Assembly (NCBI GenBank): GCA_963813345.1 | Contig: CAWEYR010000019.1 | Coordinates: forward strand, 1-64,000 | Length of the DNA: 64,000 bases | Direction of reading: 5' to 3' | DNA from: CAWDDA01 sp963813345 | GTDB lineage: Bacteria; Acidobacteriota; Blastocatellia; RBC074 | Shown: piece after piece, positions 45,525-55,222 of the stretch | Layout of the letters: each line of letters opens with the position of its first letter | How positions within the stretch are numbered: position 1 is the first letter of the stretch | Notes under the pieces: generated by a model | What the model saw: the letters and a program-made list of their open reading frames with translations, nothing else | What the model was told of the DNA's origin: nothing | Databases searched by the model: none | Position numbers and translations under genes: made by a program

Positions 45525-46229
45525 ATGAAACGCTCAATAACGTTCGCAGCAGTATTAGCGCTGATAGCTTTTCTTGGAGGTGGCCGGCCCGCAAACGCGA
45601 ATGGCAATCCGCAGTTGCTCACAGGAATTCTCCAGAAGATGGAGAAGGCACATCTGGATCTTAAGAGCCTCAAGGCTGCAATAATGCAGCAGAAGGTCAA
45701 CGTCCAGATCAACGTCAAGGATACAGATGTGGGAACCCTTCTCTATAAGCCTGCGGCTGGAAATGAGAAGGGAAAAGTTCGCATCGATTACACGAAGCCC
45801 GACACGCGTGTCGTGTCCGTAGTCGGCAACAACTTCGTGTTCTATCAGCCGCGAATCAACCAGGTCGTCAAGACAACCCTCCAGCAGGCATCGAAGGGTA
45901 AGACGGGTGGTTATACATCGATTATCGGTCTCGACGGATCTGTAAAGAACCTGGCTCGTAACTACAATATCGAGTACGTCAAGGAAGAGTCGATCGGCGG
46001 TGAAGCGACAACACAGCTTCATCTGACGCCAAAAAATGGCGGTTCACTGCAGAGCGTCGAAATCTGGGTGAGCAACCGGTCGTGGCTTCCCGTACAACAG
46101 AAGTTCGTAGAAAAGAATGGCGATTACACGATCGTCAAACTTACCAATCTCGAGCCCAATCTGAAGCTGTCGGATGATGCTTTCATCGTGAAGTATCCGA
46201 ACAGCACAGTCGTTGTCGACAAAATATAG
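45525..46229 (+). CDS. LolA-like periplasmic lipoprotein carrier
   Basis: A 234-residue exported protein. Signal peptide 'ITFAAVLALIAFLGGGRPANA' is followed by a LolA fold: 'LTGILQKMEKAHLDLKSLKA', 'VGTLLYKPAAGNEKGKVRID', 'DTRVVSVVGNNFVFYQPRIN' and 'YTIVKLTNLEPNLKLSDDAF'. These match the half-barrel LolA/LppX family that shuttles lipoproteins or lipids across the periplasm. Start ATG 45525. It follows the permease/ATPase pair and is followed by a radical SAM gene. Confidence 0.85.
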   Translation: MKRSITFAAVLALIAFLGGGRPANANGNPQLLTGILQKMEKAHLDLKSLKAAIMQQKVNVQINVKDTDVGTLLYKPAAGNEKGKVRIDYTKPDTRVVSVVGNNFVFYQPRINQVVKTTLQQASKGKTGGYTSIIGLDGSVKNLARNYNIEYVKEESIGGEATTQLHLTPKNGGSLQSVEIWVSNRSWLPVQQKFVEKNGDYTIVKLTNLEPNLKLSDDAFIVKYPNSTVVVDKI

Positions 46230-46354
46230 TCGCGCATCGATCCATTGAAATTAGCCCGGGATGAAGATGTAGGGGAGCCTCGATTGGCTCCTCTCACTAA
46301 TTCCGGCGGGGCTCGTACCGGGTTCACCACCAGCCTCACACTGGTCAAGCTCTG

Positions 46355-47383
46355 ATGCGTAAACTAACGCGCGCGATACGCGAGACGCAGTTTGTAGCTC
46401 GCGCACTCACATCAACCAGCCGTCCGATCCTGGCGCACATCATCCCGATGCGTCGCTGCAACCTTTCGTGCGGCTACTGTAACGAGTACGACAAGTTCTC
46501 AGAGCCTGTCGCGCTCGAGAAGGTGAAGGAGCGTCTCGACCGACTCGCATCGTTTGGCACGCTGGCTGTGACGATCAGCGGCGGCGAGCCGATGCTCCAC
46601 CCGCAAATCTACGAGATCATCGCGCACATCCGGTCGCACGGTATGATGGCCGGCCTGATCAGCAACGGCTATTACATGACACGCGAGCGGATCGAGAAGC
46701 TGAACAATGCCGGTCTTGAATACCTGCAGATCAGCATCGATAACGTCATCCCGGACGAAGTTTCACGTAAGAGCCTGAAGGTGCTCGATCGTTATCTTGT
46801 CTATCTGTCCGAGTACGCCGAATTCCATATCAACATCAATTCTGTCGTCGGCGGTGGGATAAAGAATCCCGAAGATGCTCTCGCAGTCGCAAAACGTGCG
46901 GTCGAGCTCGGCTTTGGATCAACGGTCGGCATCATTCACGACCATAATGGTCAGCTCAAGCCTCTGAGCGGAGTGGAAGAACAGGTCTATAAGCAGCTGC
47001 GTCGCTTCGGCAAGAAGAAGTTTGGATGGTTGAATGATTTCCAGGACGATCTCGCATATGGACGTCCTCACGAATGGCGATGCCGTGCGGGAGCCCGCTA
47101 TCTTTACATCTGCGAGGACGGCCTGGTGCACTACTGCTCGCAACAGCGAGGCTATCCCGGCATACCACTTCTTGAATATACGGCCGAACACATGAGGCGC
47201 GAGTTCTACAACGAGAAACCTTGTGCGAAGTTCTGCACTGTAGCCTGCGTTCAACAGGTCGCGTGGGCCGATAACTGGCGCGCTCCACAACTGCCGTTCG
47301 ATATCCAGGACAAAGCCGGGGACATCGATCCGGGAACGGGAGCGGTGGTCGGTGGTCAATGGTCAGTGGTCGGAGAAGAATAA
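46355..47383 (+). CDS. Radical SAM protein with C-terminal Cys cluster
   Basis: A 342-residue radical SAM enzyme. The [4Fe-4S] motif is 'CNLSCGYC' (CxxxCxxC) near residue 40, with 'AVTISGGEPMLHPQIYEII' binding SAM. Further Cys in 'WRCRAGARYLYICEDGLVHY' and 'CAKFCTVACVQQVAW' resemble a SPASM-like auxiliary cluster. Such enzymes modify peptides or make cofactors. The last ~12 residues and the TAA come from GGTCAGTGG-type and family D repeats. No precursor peptide is obvious nearby. Confidence 0.88.
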   Translation: MRKLTRAIRETQFVARALTSTSRPILAHIIPMRRCNLSCGYCNEYDKFSEPVALEKVKERLDRLASFGTLAVTISGGEPMLHPQIYEIIAHIRSHGMMAGLISNGYYMTRERIEKLNNAGLEYLQISIDNVIPDEVSRKSLKVLDRYLVYLSEYAEFHININSVVGGGIKNPEDALAVAKRAVELGFGSTVGIIHDHNGQLKPLSGVEEQVYKQLRRFGKKKFGWLNDFQDDLAYGRPHEWRCRAGARYLYICEDGLVHYCSQQRGYPGIPLLEYTAEHMRREFYNEKPCAKFCTVACVQQVAWADNWRAPQLPFDIQDKAGDIDPGTGAVVGGQWSVVGEE

Positions 47384-47480
47384 CCACGGAACACACGGAA
47401 GAAGCACGGAAAGACACGGAAGCAGAGTCTAAAGTTTGTTTCCGTGTCTTTCCGTGCTTCTTCCGTGTGTTCCGTGGTTA
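47381..47480. repeat. Hairpin repeat, family D
   Basis: Opens TAACCACGGAACACACGGAA and closes with its complement, near-identical ends to 19555-19650 but with a different centre. The first TAA is the stop of the radical SAM gene; the pyruvate kinase stop is six bases beyond the other end. Confidence 0.9.
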
Positions 47481-47486
47481 CTTCTT

Positions 47487-48916
47487 TCAATCGATCTCAC
47501 CTATCCGATGCAGTTTCATTAAGCTCGAGAGACCCGGCTGCTCCGGGACATTTCCCGCCATCACGACGCTCATTTCTCCTTTTGAAAGCAATCCTTCGCT
47601 GATGAGACGCTCATCGACGCGCGCAAGCAAGGCGGCGCTGCTGCCGGTAAAATCGACGCGGAAAGGTTCGATCCCCCAGACTGCGGCAAGCGTGTTGCGC
47701 GTCTTCTCAAGCGGGGTGAAAGCGATGATCCGCTCGCGAGGGCGTAGAGCGGCAACATGCCGCGCCATGACACCTAATCGCGTCAACACAACAATCATAT
47801 TGAGCTGCATTTCGCGCGCGGCAAAAACGGCGGCCTCTGCAATCGCGCGCCCCTCTTTCCCGGTGATCTCAACTGCCGATGGCCAGCCTGCCTTGAATTG
47901 AACAGTGAGCTTCGGTGAACTCGATGATCCGGGACATAGTGCTTACTGACTCGACGGGGTATTCACCAACTGCCGTCTCGCCTGACAACATGACTGCATC
48001 CGTACCATCGAGTATCGCATTCGCAACGTCGGATGCCTCTGCGCGAGTCGGCCGGGGTTCGTGAGTCATCGACTCGAGCATCTGGGTGGCTGTTATGACT
48101 ATCTTCTCACCTGCGTTCGCCGAAGCGATGATTCGTTTCTGGTGAAACGGAACGCTTTCGACCGGAGTCTCGACGCCGAGATCACCGCGGGCCACCATCA
48201 CTCCTTCACACGCATCGATGATGTTTGTCAGGTCCTCGAGAGCCTCGCTCTTCTCTATCTTTGCTATCAGGGGAGTATCGTGACCGAGTTTCTTGATCTG
48301 TGCTTTCGCGCTCAGGCAATCGGCAGCGCTCCGCACAAATGATAGTGCAACATAATCAGCATCCTGCTCGAGACCGAACTTGAGATCAACGAGGTCTTTT
48401 TCGGTGAGCGAAGGCGCCGAGAAGTCGCGCTCCGGGAAGACTGATCCCTTGCCTTTCTCCCAGCAGTCCGCCATTGCTGACGCGAGTTACGACATCGGTG
48501 TGCGCATCCACGCGCTCGACAATCAACTCGATCATTCCATCGGCAAGCAGAATCCGATTTCCAGGTATCACGTCGACAGGCAGCTGAGAATAGCCCGTTG
48601 AAATCAGGCTCGCATTGCCTTCAATGGTTCTCGTAGTGATCGTGAGCGTCTGACCATTCTTGAGCTCAACTGGTTTTCCGTCCTGCAGCTTTCCGGTTCG
48701 AATCTTCGGGCCACAGAGATCGATCAGAATGGCAAGCGGGCGTTTGAGATCGGAAGCCAGTTTGCGGGCAGTTCGGATGGTTTCGGCGTGGTCTTCGTGA
48801 CTGCCGTGCGACATGTTGATGCGCACGACATCCACTCCTGCGATAAGAAGATCGCGGAGACGCGCTTCAGGGCGCGACGCCGGCCCTGCAGTCGCGACGA
48901 TCTTGGCACGTCTCAT
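47487..48916 (-). CDS. pyk: Pyruvate kinase (two +1 frameshifts)
   Basis: About 475 residues when rejoined; converts PEP and ADP to pyruvate and ATP. 'RRAKIVATAGPASR', 'GVDVVRINMSHGSHEDH', the catalytic 'TPLIAKIEKSEALEDL', 'GVMVARGDLGVE' and 'ITATQMLESMTHEPRPTRAE' are clear. Frame breaks: a surplus base at 48427 (true 'GISLPGADFSAPSLTEKD') and one near 47878 (true 'AVEITGKEGRAIAEAAVFAA'). The C-terminal domain ends 'LSSLMKLHRIGEID'. A third such case in central carbon metabolism argues for assembly indels. Confidence 0.92.
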
Positions 48917-48928
48917 TTTGAAGACTGA

Positions 48929-49468
48929 TCAGCGCTTGGCGAGCTCGCGCCCGACCGCAGCGCTCAACTCGTTTGCGACATCTGTGTTGTAGCCAATGAA
49001 GTGAGCTGCAATGCGACCATCACGCCCGACAACCAGAGTCTGCGGTACGGAGACGTTGCGGGACGAAACGAAATCCGCAAAGACGGGGTCTTTTACAGTC
49101 GACACGGGAAAGCTGACCTGGTTGTCCTTGACGTACTTCCCTACGACATCGTCAGACTCTTCGACCGCGAGCCCGACTACAGTCAGTCCATTCGCCTGGC
49201 TGTCAGCGTGCAGCTTCTGCAGCGAAGGAAGATGCGCTCGTGAGTGACCGCACCAGGTCGTGAAGAAATCGATCACAACCACCTGGCCGCGGAGCTTCGA
49301 AAGACTGAAATCGCCCGCGCCTGTACCCTGGTTTACTGCTCGAAACTGTTTGTTGACAACCTTGTCTTTCGGCAGATTGCCAACTTGAGTCTGTGCCTGA
49401 GCATACGCTCCGCCCAAAACGACGATGAGCAGACCCATCCGGGTCAGCCTGGGAATTGATTTATGCAT
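48929..49468 (-). CDS. TlpA-like thioredoxin-fold protein lacking the second active-site Cys
   Basis: A 179-residue exported protein with a signal peptide ('MGLLIVVLGGAYAQAQ'). The fold is AhpC/TSA or TlpA-like ('LSKLRGQVVVIDFFTTWCGH'), but the active site reads WCGHS, so the resolving Cys of CxxC is Ser. Catalysis may be mono-thiol (isomerase-like, trapping or peroxidatic) or lost. C-terminal 'VPQTLVVGRDGRIAAHF' has the cis-Pro. It is third in a row of TlpA paralogs, 12 bases before pyk. Confidence 0.85.
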   Translation of the reverse strand: MHKSIPRLTRMGLLIVVLGGAYAQAQTQVGNLPKDKVVNKQFRAVNQGTGAGDFSLSKLRGQVVVIDFFTTWCGHSRAHLPSLQKLHADSQANGLTVVGLAVEESDDVVGKYVKDNQVSFPVSTVKDPVFADFVSSRNVSVPQTLVVGRDGRIAAHFIGYNTDVANELSAAVGRELAKR

Positions 49469-49489
49469 GATTTGATTCGACTCGATTCT

Positions 49490-50178
49490 CTAGAACGCAG
49501 CGCGATTTATCCGTCGTCCATCATCGCGGCTGCTGGCCTTCGAACCGGGTTTGACAACTGGCACCCGGCCGATCTGCTCCTGAATCTTGGTGCGCACTTC
49601 CTTGCCAATCTCATCGGTCCAGCCAATCCAGCGCTTCACCATCTTGCCGTCCGTACCAAAGAGGATTATCTGGGGAACGCTGTGATTGTGGCTGTCAGCA
49701 AAGTAGGCAACGACCTCATTCGTTATGAAACCGATTGGATAGGCAACCTTCGTGTCGCGGATAAACCCGCGGACATCATTGACCTTGTCGGGTTTGTCTG
49801 TAGCCAGGCCAAGAACAGTAAACTCGCGTGCCTTGAATTGATTGTAGATCTCTGACATATGCGGGGCATGGTCGCGGCAGTGTGGGCACTGTGACCAGAA
49901 CATATCGATCACCACCACCTTACCCCTGAGGCTCGAAAGCTTGATCTTCGCTGGCGCACCGCCCGCCGGTCCATTATAGATCATCGAAATAATCATCTCG
50001 GGCGTATCGTTGCTGCCATCGGGTGAGGGAAGTTCCGGTACATCATCTAAATGGCGAGCGGCCGATACACTCGAAGGAACCTGGGACACGAGATTGTAAA
50101 GCTGCCTTCAAATACGAACGCAAGTGCGAACACTGATATAAGAATCAGTAGAGGCAGCCGAAATTTGATACCTGACAT
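49490..50178 (-). CDS. TlpA-like thiol:disulfide protein (frameshift after signal anchor)
   Basis: ATG 50178, six bases after the previous stop, encodes a signal anchor ('FRLPLLILISVFALAFVFEG'), but the thioredoxin body is in another frame starting near 50089 ('VPSSVSAARHLDDVPELP'). One lost base near 50091 would join them. The body has 'LRGKVVVIDMFWSQCPHCRD' with an intact CPHC active site and 'VPQIILFGTDGKMVKRWIG' with cis-Pro. Total about 229 residues. Likely a periplasmic reductase, for example in cytochrome c maturation. Confidence 0.83.
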
Positions 50179-50183
50179 AGACT

Positions 50184-50768
50184 CTAACTCCTACCTAGTT
50201 GCTCGGTGACTATTCGATCGAGATATTCCACTCCGTGCTCTGCTCTGTAACCAACGAGATGTTCGATCAGTTTTCCATCTCTTCCGAATATGAAAAGCTG
50301 CGGAATAGGCGGTTGACCCGTTTCGTCCTCCGTTCCCCTGAGGAACGCGCGCGAAAACCGATCATCGGCGTAACCGACAGTGTAATTCATACCCACCTTT
50401 TGAATGAAGTCGAGCACCTCCGCCTCATCCTTTTTCTCGTTTAGGCTCAGACCTACGATTTCGAGGCCGCCCTTGTCTTTATGCCGGCGGTTGAGCTCAG
50501 CAAGCTGAGGAACCTGCTCGCGGCAAGGCGGGCAATAGGTTGCCCAGAAGTCGACAATTACGACTTTGCCGCTCAGATCGGCAAGCTTGAAGCTCGAGCC
50601 ATCCGGTCTCGGGATCACATCATTGCGAACTTTCTCGACTGCATTCTCAATCGAAGCCGCGCGAGGTTTTGAGTTCGCTGACACTGGCCGCGGTGGCGCG
50701 GCATAGTTGCACGCACTGACAGCAAATACGATCACAAAGAGAACAAACGAGATGATGCTTCTGGCCAT
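50184..50768 (-). CDS. TlpA-like thiol:disulfide lipoprotein
   Basis: A 194-residue lipoprotein (signal 'ISFVLFVIVFAVSACN', lipobox VSAC). The redoxin domain has 'LADLSGKVVIVDFWATYCPP' and the active site CPPC, with 'PPIPQLFIFGRDGKLIEHLV' carrying the cis-Pro. Family members reduce periplasmic disulfides. It starts three bases after the yacG stop and is followed by two paralogs, so four genes form a unit. Confidence 0.9.
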   Translation of the reverse strand: MARSIISFVLFVIVFAVSACNYAAPPRPVSANSKPRAASIENAVEKVRNDVIPRPDGSSFKLADLSGKVVIVDFWATYCPPCREQVPQLAELNRRHKDKGGLEIVGLSLNEKKDEAEVLDFIQKVGMNYTVGYADDRFSRAFLRGTEDETGQPPIPQLFIFGRDGKLIEHLVGYRAEHGVEYLDRIVTEQLGRS

Positions 50769-50771
50769 AGC

Positions 50772-50966
50772 CTAACCCTCATCAGAAACGGAGCGTGTAT
50801 CTTCACCTTCGATACTCATGCTTTCAGGATCTTCAACCACGGGCATTCTGTATTCTCCGGAGGCCCAATGTCCAAGATCAATCATCTGACACCGCTCGGA
50901 ACAGAAAGGGCGACACGGATTGTCGTCCCAGGAAGTCTCGCGATGGCAAAGCGGACATCGCCTCAT
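50772..50966 (-). CDS. yacG: YacG-type zinc-finger protein
   Basis: 64 residues. 'RCPLCHRETSWDDNPCRPFC' with 'SERCQMIDLGHWASGEYRMP' shows the four-Cys zinc site (CPLC, then C and RC) and the DLGxW segment of YacG, which in E. coli inhibits DNA gyrase. The charged tail is longer than usual. It heads the TlpA gene group and is divergent from the sensor kinase gene. Confidence 0.9.
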   Translation of the reverse strand: MRRCPLCHRETSWDDNPCRPFCSERCQMIDLGHWASGEYRMPVVEDPESMSIEGEDTRSVSDEG

Positions 50967-51024
50967 GATTACGTCTCCGCTACCGCATGAACGCGGGAAA
51001 AGCTAATAATAGCACGGAAAGATC

Positions 51025-52124
51025 GTGAGAACGCCTAGATCCAAAGCATCGCTTCTTGTGGCCGCGGCGTGGCTGCTGCCAGGGCTATATTATGCCGTTC
51101 AGGTCTATCTGGAACAGTCGCCCGAGGGGCCGGGTACACGCAACCGACTCTCTGGACGGCGCTTATGCACGGCGTCGTGTTCTGGTTTTTGTGGGCGGCG
51201 TCGACACCGCTGATCGCACTGCTGGCGCGCACTTTCCCCCTCGAAGGCGAGCGATGGACCGATGGTCTCCAGTTTCATTTACCCGCCGGTCTCATCTTTT
51301 CGCTTCTGCATCTGCTCGCCTACGTCATCATCACGTCATCAATCGAAGCGCGTCACCTGCCGTATTCCTTTGAAGAGTTTCTGCGGAACTTTCAAAAGGT
51401 GTTTTTTCGAAGTTTTGCGTGGTGGAGCCTTGTTTACTGGGCTGTGCTCATAGCGTGCTATGCCTGGGACTATCACGCACGGTACCGGTCCGGACTCCTC
51501 CGTGCTTCGCAACTCGAGACACAGCTTTCACAGGCGGAGCTTCGCGCGCTGAGGATGCAGCTTCATCCGCACTTTCTCTTCAATACATTGAATTCAATCT
51601 CGGCGCTGCTTCATACAGATACGGAGGCGGCTGACCGAATGATCGCGCGGCTCGGTGATTTCCTCCGCTTGACGCTCTCGAGCCAAAGCAGTCATCAGGT
51701 CACACTCGCCGAGGAGCTCAAGTTCCTCGAATGCTACCTGTCAATCGAACGCGAGCGCTTTCGCGAGCGCTTGCAAATCTCGATCGATATTGAACCGAAG
51801 GCTATGAGCTCGCGTGTGCCCCACTTACTGCTGCAGCCTATCGTCGAGAACGCAATTCGACATGGTATCGCTCACCTCGAGCGCCCGGGTTCGCTTGCAG
51901 TTCGCGCGCGGATTGATGACAACTACCTGAGAATCGAGGTTGAAGACGATGGACCTGGGCTCGATTCATCGGTTGCGGGCGACGGAGTCGGGTTCAGGAA
52001 TACGCGATCGAGACTCGAAGCACTGTATGGCGCAAATCACCGTTTTCTACTCTCACGCCCGGTAAGTGGAGGTCTTCTGGTGACGATCGAATTGCCGCTC
52101 GAGATGGAATACGCATATGCCTGA
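51025..52124 (+). CDS. LytS/AlgZ-type sensor histidine kinase (-1 frameshift)
   Basis: About 366 residues. GTG 51025 (GGAAAG upstream) opens 'SLLVAAAWLLPGLYYAVQVY'. A lost base near 51130 moves the frame, which continues 'GAGYTQPTLWTALMHGVVFW' through four more helices. The His_kinase domain has the phosphoacceptor 'LHPHFLFNTLNSISALLHTD', N-box 'QPIVENAIRHG' and G-box 'EDDGPGLDS'. It overlaps the LytTR regulator gene by eight bases, forming a two-component system; the signal is unknown. Confidence 0.92.
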
Positions 52125-52917
52125 AAAGGCGCAGCCAGATGCGCGTCCAATATCTGTGTTGATCGTTGACGACGAAGCGCTCGCCCGGCAGCGTATTCGG
52201 GACCTTTTAAAGGACAGCGCAGACGTGGAGATTGCGGGCGAGTGCTCGACCGGCAGCGATGCGATCGAAACCATCGTTCGTCTCAAGCCGGACATTGTCT
52301 TTCTTGACGTACAGATGCCGGGTGTCGATGGCGTCGCTGTAGCGGAAAAGATATCTCAGGCAAGTGATGCGTTTGTTCCACTCTTCATTTTCGTGACTGC
52401 ATACGATCAGTATGCGCTTCGGGCATTCGAGCTTCACGCACTCGACTACTTGTTGAAGCCGTTTGATCGCGATCGGTTCAGGATCGCATTCGACCGCGCG
52501 CGCAAACAGCTCGCTTCGCGCGAAAAGGAGTTGAACGATTCGAAGATACTCAGGATGCTCGAAGACATGAGCGCACGCTCCCGATATCTCGATCGAATCG
52601 TTCTCAATAGCAACAATCGATCAGTTGTGGTCAGGACGGACGAAATAGACTGGATCGAAGCGGAAGGGAACTATGTGCGAATTCATTTCGGAAAACAGGC
52701 CTCGCTCTTGCGCGAAACTCTCTCGAAGCTCGAATCGCAGCTCGATCCGCGAAAGTTCACGCGCATTCACAGGTCGCGAATCGTTAATATCGACCATATT
52801 CGGGAACTCCAGCCATGGTCTCATCGAGGCTGCCGAATCGTGATGCTCAATGGAGCTGAGCTTCCGCTCACGCGGACCTATCGCGATGAGGTCTATCGCC
52901 TTCTCGGGAAGCTCTGA
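52117..52917 (+). CDS. LytTR response regulator
   Basis: A 266-residue regulator. The receiver has 'VLIVDDEALARQRIRDLL', the phosphoacceptor Asp in 'DIVFLDVQMPGVDG', 'FVTAYDQYALRAFELHALDY' and 'LLKPFDRDRF'. The LytTR DNA-binding domain follows: 'EIDWIEAEGNYVRIHFG', 'KFTRIHRSRIVNIDHIREL' and 'LPLTRTYRDEVYRLL'. Partner of the upstream kinase. Its 3' end overlaps the convergent PepSY gene by 50 bases. Confidence 0.95.
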   Translation: MPEKAQPDARPISVLIVDDEALARQRIRDLLKDSADVEIAGECSTGSDAIETIVRLKPDIVFLDVQMPGVDGVAVAEKISQASDAFVPLFIFVTAYDQYALRAFELHALDYLLKPFDRDRFRIAFDRARKQLASREKELNDSKILRMLEDMSARSRYLDRIVLNSNNRSVVVRTDEIDWIEAEGNYVRIHFGKQASLLRETLSKLESQLDPRKFTRIHRSRIVNIDHIRELQPWSHRGCRIVMLNGAELPLTRTYRDEVYRLLGKL

Positions 52918-53503
52918 AGGCCAGCCGGGCGCCGAGCAACGCGAGGACGACCACTCCCACAAGACCCGCCATCCCAAGAATCCTGTCAACGGTGCGAATT
53001 CCGGTCCACTGCAGGTAATGAATCCGGTAAAGAAGATCGATGCGGTCTGTGTCGCTGCCTTTCTGTTGAAGACTCATCCTTGTCCAATCAATTGTCACTT
53101 TGATTCCTGTCGACGTGACTGCTGAGTCGCCTGAGACCGTGGCAACACGTCCATACCGTTCAGGATTTGTCGTGAAAGCATCGTCGAGCAACAACCTCAA
53201 TTCGTCGCTGGACGGTTGTAAGCGTGGTTGCATGGTTGCCGGATCGAGATGCACCCATCCATCCCGCTTTTTCGCGATCAGGTGAGTTCCGAGAATGGTT
53301 TTCAGAAAACGGAATTCAAGCCAGGCCGGGTCAGAATTGAACGGAGCCTGCGTTTCCAGAGGGTATGTCTTCACAGCGAGGATGTCATACGCAGCATCGT
53401 AGCCGGGTTTGATGAAAAAGATAAACCCGGTCACTGCCCACGCCAGAAACGGAATCAACAGAATGATTCCAAATGCGCGATGGACTTTGGCAAGCTTTGA
53501 CAT
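52868..53503 (-). CDS. PepSY-associated membrane protein
   Basis: A 211-residue protein with an N-terminal helix ('AFGIILLIPFLAWAVTGFIF'), an extracytoplasmic PepSY-like middle ('LKTILGTHLIAKKRDGWVHL', 'LRLLLDDAFTTNPERYGRVA') and a C-terminal helix ('MAGLVGVVVLALLGARLAF'). Related PepSY_TM proteins occur with iron uptake and reductases. It is tail-to-tail with the response regulator with a 50-base overlap. Confidence 0.78.
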   Translation of the reverse strand: MSKLAKVHRAFGIILLIPFLAWAVTGFIFFIKPGYDAAYDILAVKTYPLETQAPFNSDPAWLEFRFLKTILGTHLIAKKRDGWVHLDPATMQPRLQPSSDELRLLLDDAFTTNPERYGRVATVSGDSAVTSTGIKVTIDWTRMSLQQKGSDTDRIDLLYRIHYLQWTGIRTVDRILGMAGLVGVVVLALLGARLAFRASREGDRPHRDRSA

Positions 53504-53562
53504 TGGACATTCCCTACTAAGGCGAATTTGCTTCGTATCTGCGCTAGACGCCTGAAGATTGG

Positions 53563-53745
53563 ATATCTCCTGGCTCCGGAGGCGCGACGCTGTCAGTAGC
53601 CCGACCGTTAGGCGAGAGCTGCAACCAGCTTCGATGCAAGCCCTCCCTACGGTCGGGCTTCTGACACGTAGTCCCTCCGAACCTCGGCGTCATTCTGATC
53701 TGTGACCTAGCGATCAGCCTGGCTCCTCCGGAGCCGTGGCATATG
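53563..53745. repeat. Nested inverted repeat, family F
   Basis: Outer arms ATATCTCCTGGCTCCGGAGG and CTCCTCCGGAGCCGTGGCAT; inner arms CTGTCAGTAGCCCGACCGTT and ACGGTCGGGCTTCTGACAC. It fills the 265-base gap between the divergent PepSY and xylanase genes; I see no gene in it. Confidence 0.8.
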
Positions 53746-53768
53746 CTGTGATAGCATGGTTTCGGACA

Positions 53769-55050
53769 ATGAGAATCAAGGTTTTTGCTGTTTTTCTCAG
53801 TTTGTTTCTCGTGATCATCCCTGTTCGATTCGCCAGGACGAGGGCCTGCGTAGCGCTCGCGTCTGCGCGCGAGTTTTTCATCGGAGCGGCGGTTTCAATG
53901 AAGCCCTTCAAGGACGATGAGGAAAACTACCGGCAAAAGCTTTCTCGCGAATTCAATGTCATCGTTGCTGAAAACGCCTTCAAGTTTGACGCTATCCATC
54001 CTGAACCTGAACGTTATGATTTCGCTGATGCCGATGCAATCGTCGATTTTGCTGCTGCGAACAACATGAAGGTGCGCGGTCACACCCTCATCTGGTACAA
54101 CCAGCTTCCCCGGTGGGTCAAGGAAGGGAATTTCTCGCGCGATGAAGCCATAGCCATTCTCACGAAGCACATCGAGACCGTAGTTGGACGTTATCGCGGA
54201 AAGGTCTGGGCCTGGGATGTAGTCAACGAGTCAGTTGATCAGAATGGTGACGACAAAAGATGGCGCAAAGATTCTTTCTGGTATCGCACTATTGGTCCGG
54301 ATCACGTTCGCCTGGCTTTCGAAATCGCGCGCAAAGCAGATCCCTGATGCCATCCTCTATTACAACGATTTCGCTAACGAAGAGATGGATGATCGCTCAA
54401 CGGCAGTCTTTCGGCTTGCAAGCGAGCTCAGGCAGCGAAATCTGATAGACGGAGTCGGATGGCAGATGCATACGACCGCCGGATCGAAGATTAAGAATGA
54501 ACACCGCGAGAATATCCGGAGGCTTGGTGAGCTGGGCATCGAGGTGTCGATCACAGAGCTTGATGTGAGAGTAAAGATTCCGCCCGATCGCAGTGCTTTC
54601 GAGAAACAGGCTGCAACTTATCGCGAAACGACGAAATTCTGCCTTTCCGAACCCAATTGCCGTGCACTGGTATTGTGGGGATTCACTGACAAGTATTCGT
54701 GGGTACCTGACTTCTTTCCGGGTGACGGTGATGCGCTCATCTTTGACGCAAGTTATCGGCCGAAACCTGCCTACACTGCGATTCGCGAAGCTCTCGAAGA
54801 AGCCATGCGTGGGCGTCCAACAATCCGCGAGGCTGCGTTTGAAGGCAGCGATCTGATTGTCCGCGGCGCGGGTCTCGACAAGAAAGGAATCGTCTTCATC
54901 AACTGGCGCGCACAGAAGACGGCAGCGGGCAAAGGTGCGGAAGGCACGAGCCTGGTAGTAAAAGGCGCTTCAAAGGGTAGTCAGACCGGGAATCTACGCT
55001 TGCACGTTCAGAACAGTGACGGGAAATTGAGTACGGAGTTCAAGCTTTAG
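53769..55050 (+). CDS. GH10 endo-beta-1,4-xylanase (+1 frameshift)
   Basis: About 426 residues when rejoined. Signal peptide 'VFAVFLSLFLVIIPVRFA', then the GH10 barrel: 'NVIVAENAFKFDAIHPEPER', 'RGHTLIWYNQLPRWV', acid/base Glu in 'WAWDVVNESVDQ', nucleophile Glu in 'VSITELDVR', and 'LVLWGFTDKYSWVP'. The frame breaks at CCC 54342-54344: removing one C gives 'ARKADPDAILYYND'. A ~75-residue C-terminal beta domain follows. The stop TAG lies inside a family B repeat. It degrades xylan; no other xylan genes are nearby. Confidence 0.9.
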
Positions 55051-55132
55051 CTTGCTCCTGGCGACTCGAATTCAAGAGCAAGCTGAAGCTTGAACTCCAT
55101 ACGCCGAGCCCCGATACGCTCGACCCCTGACC
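55034..55132. repeat. Hairpin repeat, family B
   Basis: GGAGTTCAAGCTTTAGCTTG and CAAGCTGAAGCTTGAACTCC arms with a CCCGA/CCCCTGACC tail. The TAG in the left arm ends the xylanase gene. It separates two plus-strand genes. Confidence 0.85.
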
Positions 55133-55222
55133 ACCTCTTTCCCTGCACTTCATCCCTTCCTACGGACAGTTCATCACTATTTGCTGTAACTCCTGATTTC
55201 CGGCTGGCAGATTGGCCGGATA

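Noticed and set aside
46355..47383. Radical SAM gene as part of a RiPP cluster
   Set aside because: No precursor peptide, protease or dedicated exporter gene is next to it; the neighbouring ABC pair fits a Lol-like role better.
19555..47480. Recurring hairpins as a CRISPR array
   Set aside because: Copies are far apart, palindromic, not separated by uniform spacers, and no cas genes are present.
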